Notes under the pieces: generated by a model | The model's database searches: none | What the model saw: only the letters and a program-made list of their open reading frames with translations | What the model was told of the DNA's origin: nothing | Position numbers and translations under genes: made by a program | Shown: in pieces, positions 9,457 through 18,271 of the stretch | Position numbering within the stretch: position 1 is the first letter of the stretch | How the letters are laid out: each line of letters begins with the position of its first letter | Source of the DNA: Nannochloropsis salina CCMP1776 | Lineage: Eukaryota; Sar; Eustigmatophyceae; Eustigmatales; Monodopsidaceae | Direction: 5' to 3' | Assembly (NCBI GenBank): GCA_004565275.1 | Contig: SDOX01000019.1 | Coordinates: forward strand, 368,340 to 432,339 | Length of the DNA: 64,000 bases

Positions 9457-10962
9457 ATGGCCGAAGATGATGAAGATCCTTATTTAGCTGAGCTGCTAGA
9501 TATATCTGATGCAGAAGAAGGAAAAGCCTTGGCGCAAAGGGGCTCAACTGCGACTGCCGCAGGCACGAGTACTGCCGCTTTTCTCTCGGCGAATACCCCC
9601 AAAAATGCATCGTATTCCCCCTCCCCGTCGACAGGAAAATCAAATGGGACATATCAAGCTTCTGACACACACCGGGAAACACTAAAACTTTTGTCGCAGC
9701 TCAGTCCTGCGGGTGCTAAAGCTCCAGGTGCTGTGGACGTGCGGAAAGCATTTCGTGCCCTGTATCCCCCTTTCCAGACAAACGGAGCCAATGAGGGTGT
9801 CAAGAGCAACGCCAAGGCTAGTACATCCATGGTGGGGATGATCGAAAAACGTGAATGCCCCTGCGTCGCACAGCTCGATGTCATACAGGAAGAGTTGGAG
9901 GTGCATTTGGATGCGGTGGATTTGTTCCACCTCAGAGACGTCATTAAGGAGGAGATAGATGCCTGGCAGGCGGGAAAACGGAAGGCCCTGGCGGAGATGG
10001 CAGGAGATGGAACATCTGAGAAGGCAACGCGTGAAGAAGCCGAACAATTCACTGCCGACCTGGACAGGAAGGGAGGTACGTCGAAGGGGTCAGAGGAGCA
10101 CGTGGGAGAGGACGTAGAAGAGCCCGAGGGGCCCCTGTCCCAAGCGTCCCTCCTCGACGGGGGCGCTCAAGCTTCGCAGGCGTCTCAAGATACGGCGAAC
10201 GGCGAGCTCAAAAGCGGTGACGTCTTAAAAAAACGAAAGCGCGGCTCCCTGGCAGGGGGCGGTCGCGCGACCTTGCCCTTGATGGTGCTCAAGGCGGCAC
10301 GGGGCGGGGGAGGTGCATCCCGCTCTCTATTAATAGAGCTGGACGAGCGCGATAAAGCCCAAGATCTGACCGGGGACAGCGGGGCGGTAGGACGGGTGCA
10401 CGTGAAGAGGGACAGGGGGGTGGTGCTCGATCTGAAGGGGCATCAGTACCTGGCGGAGCTCCGCCGGTGCCCAACCATGCTCCTCGTGAGCTTGGGGGAG
10501 GAGGTTGCCAAGGTGGAGGACGTGGTGGATACCTTGTGCGTCCTCACGCATCATCACGACGAGCTCGAGGCGATGGGGGGGAAGGTGCTGCGGCGGGGAG
10601 AGGAGGAGGAGGAGTCTGTTGGTGGGGAGGAATCGGACTACGGCCTGATGGGGAGTGAAGGCGAGAGAAACAGAGCCGGTAAATGCATGAAGGCGATAAA
10701 AAGGACCGTGAGCAAACGCGGTAGCACCGGAGTCGGAGTAAGGCAGGCAAAGAGAAAGAGCCAGGGGGCCGCTCGAAAGGGCGGTGCGTCCTCAGCAGGA
10801 GCCGCCAAGAGGAAGGGGATGCATGCGAAGAAACAGGGCCCGAAAAGGGTATCCTTGCGCGCGCTTAAGCGGCCAAAGCCAAGGAAGGGCTCCGATGTAG
10901 ACGAGGAGGAGGAAGAGGAGAGCTTTTCAGACGATGACGACGAAAGTGATTTCAGCGTGTAA
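9457..10962 (+). CDS. Charged nuclear-type protein, possible BIN4-like topoisomerase VI accessory factor
   Basis: An intronless frame of 501 residues from ATG 9457, followed by the stop. The N-terminus is acidic (MAEDDEDPYLAELLDI). Residues 90-165 hold a more ordered helical region with a Cys-x-Cys (ECPCV). Basic nuclear-localisation-like clusters (KKRKR near 257) and an acidic last 20 residues (DEEEEEESFSDDDDES) frame a central segment near 320-380: VVLDLKGHQYLAELRRCPTM, then LLVSLGEEVAKVEDVV. That segment resembles the conserved C-terminal block of plant BIN4/MID, a DNA-binding partner of topoisomerase VI needed for endoreduplication. The resemblance is from memory of the family and is weak over the rest. 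An unrelated chromatin protein is the main alternative. Confidence 0.5.
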   Translation: MAEDDEDPYLAELLDISDAEEGKALAQRGSTATAAGTSTAAFLSANTPKNASYSPSPSTGKSNGTYQASDTHRETLKLLSQLSPAGAKAPGAVDVRKAFRALYPPFQTNGANEGVKSNAKASTSMVGMIEKRECPCVAQLDVIQEELEVHLDAVDLFHLRDVIKEEIDAWQAGKRKALAEMAGDGTSEKATREEAEQFTADLDRKGGTSKGSEEHVGEDVEEPEGPLSQASLLDGGAQASQASQDTANGELKSGDVLKKRKRGSLAGGGRATLPLMVLKAARGGGGASRSLLIELDERDKAQDLTGDSGAVGRVHVKRDRGVVLDLKGHQYLAELRRCPTMLLVSLGEEVAKVEDVVDTLCVLTHHHDELEAMGGKVLRRGEEEEESVGGEESDYGLMGSEGERNRAGKCMKAIKRTVSKRGSTGVGVRQAKRKSQGAARKGGASSAGAAKRKGMHAKKQGPKRVSLRALKRPKPRKGSDVDEEEEEESFSDDDDESDFSV

Positions 10963-11110
10963 CATTGCAAAGTACGCATAAGCCCTGTAAAGCACAGCAC
11001 GTCATGGCAGCAACGTTTTATTTGATACCATGCAAGATGACATTCACCAACCGCACAAACACCCCTTTCTCTCCTATGTCCCGGCACTGCCTCTGTCCCA
11101 TCCGACCCCC

Positions 11111-12388
11111 CTAGGCGGTCGCCGCCCCCGCGGCCTCCAAGGCCCTGTCCAAGTCCTCGATCAAATCCGGCAAGGACTCGATGCCCACAGATAGGCGGAC
11201 AAGCGTGTCGTCGATCCCCAGCGTGCGCCTGACCTCGGCGGGCACGGAGGCGTGGGTCATGATGGCCGGAGACTCGGCCAGCGACTCGACGGCCCCCAGG
11301 CTCTCGGCCAGGATGAACACCTGCAGCGTCTCCAAAAAACGGCGCGCGTTGTGTAATGCCCCCCGCACATAGAAAGTGATCATTGCCCCTGATCCGTGCT
11401 GCTGCTTCTGGGCGAGCGCGTACTGGGGATGGGAGGGCAGGCCGGGGTACAGGACCCTGGCCACGCCCGCGTGCTGCTCCAAGTGCCGGGCGATGGCCAG
11501 CGCGTTACGGGCGGCGGCCTCCATGCGGACGTGCAAGGTTTTGAGCCCTCGGAGGGCCATGTAGGCATCGAAGGGGGAAGGGACCGCCCCGACAGAATTC
11601 TGGATGAATCGGAGCTTCTCGTGCACCTTCGGGAGGTTGGTGACCACGACCCCGCCCACCACGTCCGAATGCCCGCCGATGTATTTGGTGACGCTGTGCA
11701 CGACCATGTCGGCCCCCAGATCGAGGGGGTTTTGGAAATACGGGGACAGGAAGGTGTTGTCTACGACGAAAAGGGCCCCGTGCTTCTTGGCCAAGGCGGC
11801 CGTGGCCGCCACATCGGACACCTTCAGGGTAGGGTTCGTCGGAGTCTCCAGCCATACCAGCCTCGTCCTGCCCGGCTGAAAGGCTGCGTCAAGCGCCGAG
11901 GGGTCGTTGAAGTCCACGAAAGTGAAATCGATGTCGTACGTGGGCTTGACCACCATGCGAAAGTATCGTTGCGTGCCTCCGTACACGTCATCGACGATGA
12001 CCACATGCTGCCCCGTCTCAAGCAAATGGACAATGGCGGAAGTTGCTGCCAAACCCGAGGCAAATGACACGGCAAATTGGCCATGCTCTACCGCAGCCAT
12101 GGCCCGCTCGAAGGCGCCTCTTGTGGGATTGCCTGTGCGGGAATACTCGAAGCCTTTTCCAAAGCTGTTGGGCAAATCTGTGCCGTGCTTCACGCCTGGA
12201 CTAACTTGCGAAAATGTCGTGGCTAACGAAATAGCAGGTACTACAGCTCCTGTCCCCGGGTCTGGCTCTTGGCCGGCATGGATAGCTATTGTTCCGAACC
12301 CGCGGTCTGAATACGCCTCCTTCTTCTTTCCGTCACTCATCTGGCGGGGAGGGTACATGGGGCATGTCCGAATGAAGGGTGAGTCCAT
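11111..12388 (-). CDS. CTH: Cystathionine gamma-lyase (Cys/Met metabolism PLP enzyme)
   Basis: An intronless 425-codon gene from ATG 12388. It is a full-length fold-type I PLP enzyme. The N-terminal FGTIAIHAGQEPDPGTGAVV and YSRTGNPTR bind substrate and phosphate, FASGLAATSA binds PLP, and HSVTKYIGGHSD holds the Schiff-base lysine at residue 235. The C-terminal domain contains SLGAVESLAESPAIMTH and LVRLSVGIES, both typical of gamma-lyases. It splits cystathionine to cysteine, 2-oxobutyrate and ammonia in reverse transsulfuration. Cystathionine gamma-synthase is the closest alternative, but there is no long plastid-type presequence, which favours a cytosolic lyase. It shares a 754-bp divergent region with the ZIP transporter. 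In-frame ATGs at residues 11 and 17 could be used instead. Confidence 0.87.
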   Translation of the reverse strand: MDSPFIRTCPMYPPRQMSDGKKKEAYSDRGFGTIAIHAGQEPDPGTGAVVPAISLATTFSQVSPGVKHGTDLPNSFGKGFEYSRTGNPTRGAFERAMAAVEHGQFAVSFASGLAATSAIVHLLETGQHVVIVDDVYGGTQRYFRMVVKPTYDIDFTFVDFNDPSALDAAFQPGRTRLVWLETPTNPTLKVSDVAATAALAKKHGALFVVDNTFLSPYFQNPLDLGADMVVHSVTKYIGGHSDVVGGVVVTNLPKVHEKLRFIQNSVGAVPSPFDAYMALRGLKTLHVRMEAAARNALAIARHLEQHAGVARVLYPGLPSHPQYALAQKQQHGSGAMITFYVRGALHNARRFLETLQVFILAESLGAVESLAESPAIMTHASVPAEVRRTLGIDDTLVRLSVGIESLPDLIEDLDRALEAAGAATA

Positions 12389-13142
12389 GGCCTCCCAAAG
12401 CAGCTCTTCAAGCAGAAGTTGGCTTCAGAAAAGAGGTCGTTCGAGGTTGACCGGCATCACACCGTCGTTGCGTGTCGCTCAAAATACTTTGTGTCCCTCC
12501 AGCTAGCGAGGTGGAAGTGAAGAAGCGGCGAGACGACGCACGCGCGGCCTGAAATCCGGCGGCATGCGCTCAAAAAATATCCTTGTGAAAAATAGCAGAG
12601 TATAAAACCATTTATCGCCCCATCTCTATTGCGGGACTGTGCGTAGCTCATCTTTTCAATGTATTTATTTTGCCGAAACCTTGTGACAACATTTGCGCAG
12701 CTTCGTTCTTGCCCTCCTCGCGGGCCTGCATGCAAAAATCGCTCCGACGGCGACGCGCAACGCTTGACTTGATACTATCAGGTAACCCTTGGCCAGCCTC
12801 CACGCTTCATGCACGCACACTCGTGTTAATGAGCTACATGGCATAAGTGTGGGTGGTGGAATAATTTTCCACGTCGCTCATCGTAGGTTTTAAACAACAC
12901 AGAGCATTGTTGGGCCATGTGAAGATCGGGGGTCGCCCGTTGCCCGGGCCTTCTATGTGTGTCAAAAAACTCAAAACAACCTCCACCACATCTATTAGGC
13001 TTTATTTCACTGCTCAAGATCGTAGTGAAAAGGAATTTAAGTCTCTTTGGCCCGGAACAACCTCCTCGCGCGTCTCCGCGGCTGCTGGTGAAGTTCTATT
13101 GAAATCTACGCCTCGGCTTCAAGTCTCAGCCCACTTATCACA
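12389..13142. other. Divergent promoter region (CTH / ZIP)
   Basis: 754 bp between two opposite starts. No coding frame with a recognisable product. No clear regulatory motif was identified. Confidence 0.4.
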
Positions 13143-14537
13143 ATGTCGTGGGTGCTTTTGATATACACTTTGGCCATATGGTTGGTGGGACTGGGGGGAG
13201 TCTTAGCGCCGATCGTCATGGCTTCGTACAACAAGATGGTGTTGGCAGTGTGTAACAGCTTTGCGGCAGGAGTGATGCTCTCGGCGGGCTTCGTCCACCT
13301 CCTCCACGACGCCGTCTCCTCCCTGTCCGGGCTCCAGGAGAAGTTGTATGGGTTCCCTATCAGCGAGTTTGTCTGTGCACTTTCCTTTATCATGGTGTTT
13401 TACATCGAAACACTCTTCGCCCCGCCTGTCAAGTCCGGGGAGCATCACCACCTCGACCACATCCAGGTGGACAAAGGAACCGAGTGCTTCCCGTCCCAGT
13501 GGGAATGGCAGGCCGGAGATTCCCCCAGCGGGCTTTTTCGCTCCATCAGTCAAACCAAGATCAGGAAGTCTGAGCGCCAAGATCTGTTGCCTCCGCTTCC
13601 TCAATACGGCGCCGTCATGCCGCGCCCAGCGCCCTCAAGCTCCGAGACGGAGCCGGCCTGTGAGAAAGATACCGCTGGCGTGATTGTGGAGAATCACATG
13701 AATGAGAACGAAAGCAAAAGCGCAACAAAAGACGCAGGGCGGCAACTGCCCCGGAAGAAGGATTCATGCAGCCAGGCCGGCAAGGCCGCCCACCAAGAAA
13801 ACGACGGGATGCGGACGGGGCTTCTGGCGCATCTGAGGCAGACACAGGCCCCCATTCTCCCGTCGCAAAGCTCTGAGGGGCACAACGAGAGCGAAGCACG
13901 GTCATTGGAAAGCACCCACGGAAGAGCGTCGCCTGGATCAAAGTCGCCCTCGACTCGGCGCCCGCACCCCGGGATGAGCGCTCCCAGCCACAATCATAGT
14001 CACAGTCACAAACACAGCCACAGCCTTAGCCACAGTCATAGTCACGATGAGGCCCACGGTCACAAGGACGTTCACACAGTGGCGGGCGCCCTGTGCCTGC
14101 TGGCGGCGCTTGGCTTCCATTCCATCATGGAGGGGCTGGGACTGGCCACGGCCACCTCGCAGAGCTTAGTGGACGGGGGCGGGACCCAGGTCGGGGTCTT
14201 CCTGGCCATCTTGGCCCATAAGGGTTTGGCGGGGCTCACGCTAGGCTCGACGATGCTCCTAGCGGAGGTGAGCCAGACCGAGTTCCTCCTCACTGCCGTC
14301 CTCTTCTCGGCGGCTACGCCCGCAGGTGTGGCTCTCGGCGTGCTGATATCCTCCTATTACCACACAGCGGCGACAGTTGGTCTCATGGGAGCGGTTGCGG
14401 CGGGCACCTTTATCCATGTCGCCGCCATTGAAATTATACCCTCGGCTTTCCGAGACTCCAGCGCCACGCAACTGACCAAGCTGATGTCACTAACGGTAGG
14501 CTTCTTGGCCATGTCCGCCTTGTTCCTGGTGGCTTGA
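13143..14537 (+). CDS. ZIP-family (SLC39) zinc/iron transporter
   Basis: An intronless gene of 464 residues from ATG 13143. Three N-terminal membrane spans (about 3-25, 35-60, 73-95) are followed by a very long cytosolic loop of about 210 residues and then five spans to the C-terminus. Metal-site helices are intact: GFHSIMEGLGLA in TM4 and LAHKGLAGLTLG in TM5. The loop ends in a histidine-rich stretch (about 280-307, alternating Ser-His and Lys-His pairs) typical of metal sensing in ZIPs. The protein moves zinc or another divalent metal into the cytosol. The loop is longer than in most plant ZIPs and is polar and probably disordered. Confidence 0.88.
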   Translation: MSWVLLIYTLAIWLVGLGGVLAPIVMASYNKMVLAVCNSFAAGVMLSAGFVHLLHDAVSSLSGLQEKLYGFPISEFVCALSFIMVFYIETLFAPPVKSGEHHHLDHIQVDKGTECFPSQWEWQAGDSPSGLFRSISQTKIRKSERQDLLPPLPQYGAVMPRPAPSSSETEPACEKDTAGVIVENHMNENESKSATKDAGRQLPRKKDSCSQAGKAAHQENDGMRTGLLAHLRQTQAPILPSQSSEGHNESEARSLESTHGRASPGSKSPSTRRPHPGMSAPSHNHSHSHKHSHSLSHSHSHDEAHGHKDVHTVAGALCLLAALGFHSIMEGLGLATATSQSLVDGGGTQVGVFLAILAHKGLAGLTLGSTMLLAEVSQTEFLLTAVLFSAATPAGVALGVLISSYYHTAATVGLMGAVAAGTFIHVAAIEIIPSAFRDSSATQLTKLMSLTVGFLAMSALFLVA

Positions 14538-15141
14538 GAGTGACAGCGCCCGCAGCAGCCGGGCTTAGTGTGGGGCGTCTGCTTTAATCATGTTGTTGAA
14601 TTCTCGGAAGCTGATCCAGCGTTGGTGAGGTAGGGGCGACCGAGCGACTGGAAAAAAATAAAGTTTCTTCGGACCTCGTCAACGAATACGGGATGATCAA
14701 GAATGTTGAGGGTGGTTGTATCTGATAAGAGACGGAGATGATGTAAAAAACTCAGCTACGGAACAGTTTCATTACGACTGCTAGGGGCGCGTACTAATAT
14801 TTGTCGGGCGTCTCCGCCTCGGAGGCGAGCGAGGAGAGGAAAGAGGAGAACGATCACAAATTGGAGAAGCTCGTAGACCTTGACGTACTGTTTTATTACC
14901 AAGAAAAAATGTGCCTATCTCGTCCAAAAAGCTCCAAGAAGTACGCATGGGTGGGACTTGTCCTTGTAGTCCCCATTTTGTGTTAGAAACCGGGGTAAGA
15001 GGTTTTGGGCGCCTAGTAGAGGCGCTCCAGTCAGTACCAAGCTTACACATACATGGCTGAGCCAGTATTGAAGACTTTTATCATGCTATCAGAGAATGTT
15101 TGTGCTGTAACTTGTGTTCATAAGTTTAATTCTTTCACTGT
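14538..15141. other. Convergent 3' region (ZIP / NHP2)
   Basis: No supported coding sequence. An AATAAA lies at 14657-14662, 120 bp after the ZIP stop. Confidence 0.4.
14657..14662 (+). terminator. Possible polyadenylation signal of the ZIP gene
   Basis: A sense AATAAA preceded by an A-run, 120 bp downstream of the stop codon. Spacing is similar to the TAF8 case in this window. Confidence 0.35.
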
Positions 15142-15889
15142 TTATTCTTTTGACGCTTCCTTAATTTCGAGCGCCATTTTCGCGTAAAGCTCCTTTTCAT
15201 CCTTGTCGCTCCCCTTGACACTGACGAGCACACAACTGGTGGGCCGCTTCACCGCCGCCGCACTGCCTAGATCATGCTTCGAGGGCACGTATATATAGGG
15301 GGTGTCCTTCTCTTCGCATAGTACCGCCAAGTGGCTGATGACGTCGATAGGGTATATGTCTCCTGCAATCAGACATATCCCTTTCTCTCCCTTTTTCAAA
15401 CCTTTCACCACTTCCTTCACGCCACGTTTCACGCTCTTGGAGGCTGAGGCTTTTTTTACCAGCTTGTAGAGCTTTTTGGTCAATTTTTTGCCCGCCAAAG
15501 GGTTCGAAATAACACTCACCGCTTTAAGCCGGTCTTCATAAGATTTTGTCCTATTTTGTGCGGGTGAAGACAAACATTATTTGAAAGACCAAACAAATGC
15601 ACTCCTGCAGAACGGAATTTGCTGCAGCAGACGATCTAGTCTGTCCATGCAATACGAGACCATTAACATCGATAAACCGGAATCTGACTGCTTTCTACAG
15701 ACTCGACGGACAAGATTTAAGCTGTCAAACTACTGTATAGCTATGATGTATTGCATATTGTTCTGAACATTTGTGCAAAGAGTGTCATGAGCCTTGCGGG
15801 AGAGGAAGCACGCCAGGCCGAAATAGTCACTCAAAGACTCAAAGATGTACTTACCCCTTTTTGGCTGTATCTTTCTCGTCGTCGCTCAT
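15142..15889 (-). CDS. NHP2: H/ACA snoRNP protein NHP2 (L7Ae family)
   Basis: Exon 1 (15889-15855) encodes MSDDEKDTAKK. Exon 2 (15550-15142) continues TKSYEDRLKAVSVISNPLAG. The 304-bp intron has a GTAAGT donor and is phase 2. The 147-residue product has the acidic start and compact L7Ae fold of NHP2: lysine-rich helix (KKLTKKLYKLVKK), RGVKEVVKGLKKG, then the RNA-binding core GDIYPIDVISHL and VPSKHDLGSAAAVKRPTSCV. NHP2 is one of four core proteins of box H/ACA particles that guide rRNA pseudouridylation, and is part of telomerase RNP in some species. It is nucleolar. The uninterrupted frame starting at 15573 would begin with a non-ATG codon, which is why the upstream exon is needed. Confidence 0.92.
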
Positions 15890-16660
15890 ATTTGCCCCGT
15901 AAGTCTAATGCCCTGCCACAGTGGATGCCCTGTAGCATGGTAGTCGCCTGTGAGTGACAAGCCAGGCACCGGGCAGGGTGTAGTATCTAGACCGGGTTTG
16001 CGGCCTGGGCGAGGCCTTGAAGAGCGCAAGGCGTTGTTCTTTTTCCGGCGCATGGAAGGCCGGAAGCAGGGTGGTACACGCGCTTTTGCACGCTCAGGTG
16101 GCCTGGAGACACAGAGAAGTGCTCCACACTCTATGCAAAGCATTTTCTGACATCGATTTGTGCCCTTGTACGGGCGTGCATTTCTTAAAACCTTCAGCAA
16201 ACTTGCTTGAACCACGCGATCATCAGATTCTCACTTAGAATTTTCTTACCATGTGGTGTTATGTGCCTTGCAAAACTTGATTGCAAATGCATGTATTTCT
16301 TCTTCGCGCGTGTACAAGCACCACTTGTACTAATGACCATGGGTCGGAGACTCAGGTACCGCCTGCGCTCGCCTGCAATAACTTAGAACTTGCATGTCTT
16401 GCGACTTCTTGCTCCTGCTGCCTCCTCCTTTTCGGACCCTTATACTTTTCACTCGCAATAGAAAGCTTTCATTCGGTCAGACTTGCTAATTGATGCATCC
16501 AAGTCGTATTACCCCGTCTAGGGAGAACAAACAGTTGGGTGCTATTTGAACAGAAGCGTTATCTGCATCGTTTCCCATTTCTGACTTGTCCCGTTTCCTC
16601 TCACTTGTAACTTCACGTTGGAACAGCAGGGCACATCCAATTTAGGAATTCATTCGACAC
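15890..16660. other. Divergent promoter region (NHP2 / HSP20)
   Basis: 771 bp between opposite starts. Small ORFs on both strands lack features. One heat-shock-element-like core is noted separately. Confidence 0.4.
16238..16245. promoter_or_regulatory. Heat-shock-element-like core (GAAttTTC)
   Basis: An inverted GAA-nn-TTC pair about 415 bp upstream of the HSP20 start. Heat-shock factors normally need three or more alternating units. Only two correctly phased units are seen, so this is weak. Confidence 0.2.
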
Positions 16661-17222
16661 ATGTTTGGTCATCCAGGCCATTTGCTTACTTTTGATCAAG
16701 GAGGGATGAACTCGGACATGGCTCGACACTTGGTGCATCATCCCTATGCGCACCATCCCAGCATGCAGATGGACATCAGGTAACGACACAGGAATGGGTC
16801 CTCCTAGCATACGCCCATTGCTATTCCATCATGGTTATGGTCTTCATGCATAATAATCTACGGATGCGTGCGTTTCTCACACCTTGGTTTCTTCCAGCGA
16901 GACCGACCGCGAGTTTCGCATCCAGGTGGACCTTCCGGGGCACAAGAAGGAAGACATTGACATCTCGGTGGATGATGACATCCTTACCGTGCAGACTGAG
17001 CGGCGTGAGGAACACAGTGAAGAGACAGAGAATTTCCACGTTAAGGAGCGGCGTGTGGGCAAGGCGAAACGCTCCATTCGGCTGCCTCGGAGTGCGGACA
17101 CGGACTCTGTGCGTGCCCAATACGCGGATGGCGTTCTGCGCATTTGTGTCGAGAAAAAGGCCGAAAAAGGCCAGAGCAAAAGCATCAAAATCACGGACCA
17201 CTCCTATCCCTTCACAAAATAA
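16661..17222 (+). CDS. Small heat-shock protein (HSP20 / alpha-crystallin family)
   Basis: Exon 1 (16661-16779, 39 codons plus two bases) and exon 2 (16898-17222) join across a 118-bp GT-AG intron in phase 2, giving 147 residues. The junction reads MDISETDREFRIQVDLPG, the usual start of the alpha-crystallin domain. The domain runs from about residue 40 to 140 and ends with the conserved YADGVLRICVEKK strand. The N-terminal arm is rich in histidine and methionine (HPGHLLTF, HHPYAHHP). There is no organelle presequence, so it is probably cytosolic or nuclear. Small HSPs form oligomers that hold unfolding proteins without ATP. Induction by heat or light stress is likely from the family. Confidence 0.92.
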
Positions 17223-18271
17223 GAAGGATGTCGGTGTCTAGGGCGTGGACAGGTGTCAAATCAAGCTTGGGACGAAATGCGTGAGAGACGGCAGTCTGGG
17301 AGACGGGAATCAGACTTTCTAAAATGGAAAGAACTTGGGAGAGATAAAGGCCTAGAACTAATTGCATATGATCTAGACCTGGGCCGTGATAATCCGAGTG
17401 GAGAATTCTTGTTTGTTTGTTCAAAGAGAGTACGGAGTGCGTAATGCTTGAGAGTGGGGCCCCGCATTTTGAATCGTACAACTCCGTCAAGATGTAAAAG
17501 CAGGGCGCATCAAAATGTGCGTTGCTTTCCTTTGAAACATAGGTATTGTAGGAATGGTCTTGGGATACGAGAGATCGATAAAATATAATATGGAAGCATG
17601 GAAACAATTGCGGGTAGCTTATTCAGTGTTGCTGTTTCTTTCCTATACCGCTTGTTCGTTTCTGTTATGAGAGCTAGAACGGCAGCCTTCTGGAATGTGC
17701 ACACGAAATAGAGCTCCTCGAGGGCAATTTCATAGCAATTTGAGGCCGGGAGAATTTGCTACCAGAGGCATCCGTATTTCCTGTGATTACAATGGGGCCT
17801 TGGGAGCCTAAGAAAATAATCCAAAAATTGCTTACAACATGATTTGGTCCTCACTGATTTTGACCTTGTACATAGGTACCAAAATTTCGTATGTGCGACT
17901 TTTCCGCATGCTACTGGATTGATGATAAGGCGATACCGAGGCGTCGGGAAAAGTTGCCAATGCTTCCTTGAACGCAGTCATGTTGGTCAGATAATCTGTT
18001 CGCCGCCACCGCCCGCCGAAAAAGGAGGGGTATGCGGTATGAAATCTGCTCGGCTCGCGCTCATTCGCTGTCAGACTCTTCGCCGCTTTCTCCCGTCGCA
18101 GCTTCTGCTTCTCGATCCTCCAGGTGGAGGGAGCTTGGGTTAGGCGACCCGGAGGAGAGCGTGACGGGTGAAACGCCTTCCGAGGGGCGCAAACACTCGG
18201 TTGAAGAGCGGGGAATTAATGTTAAAGGGCCCAACACATTTACAGAGAGGTCAACATTGACCTTCGGCTCT
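17223..18271. other. Intergenic region, HSP20 3' flank and 5-oxoprolinase promoter
   Basis: About 1.05 kb between tandem genes. ORFs of up to 131 codons on either strand show no domain. Bases 17600-17900 are AT-richer than the flanks. Nothing further is supported. Confidence 0.4.
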
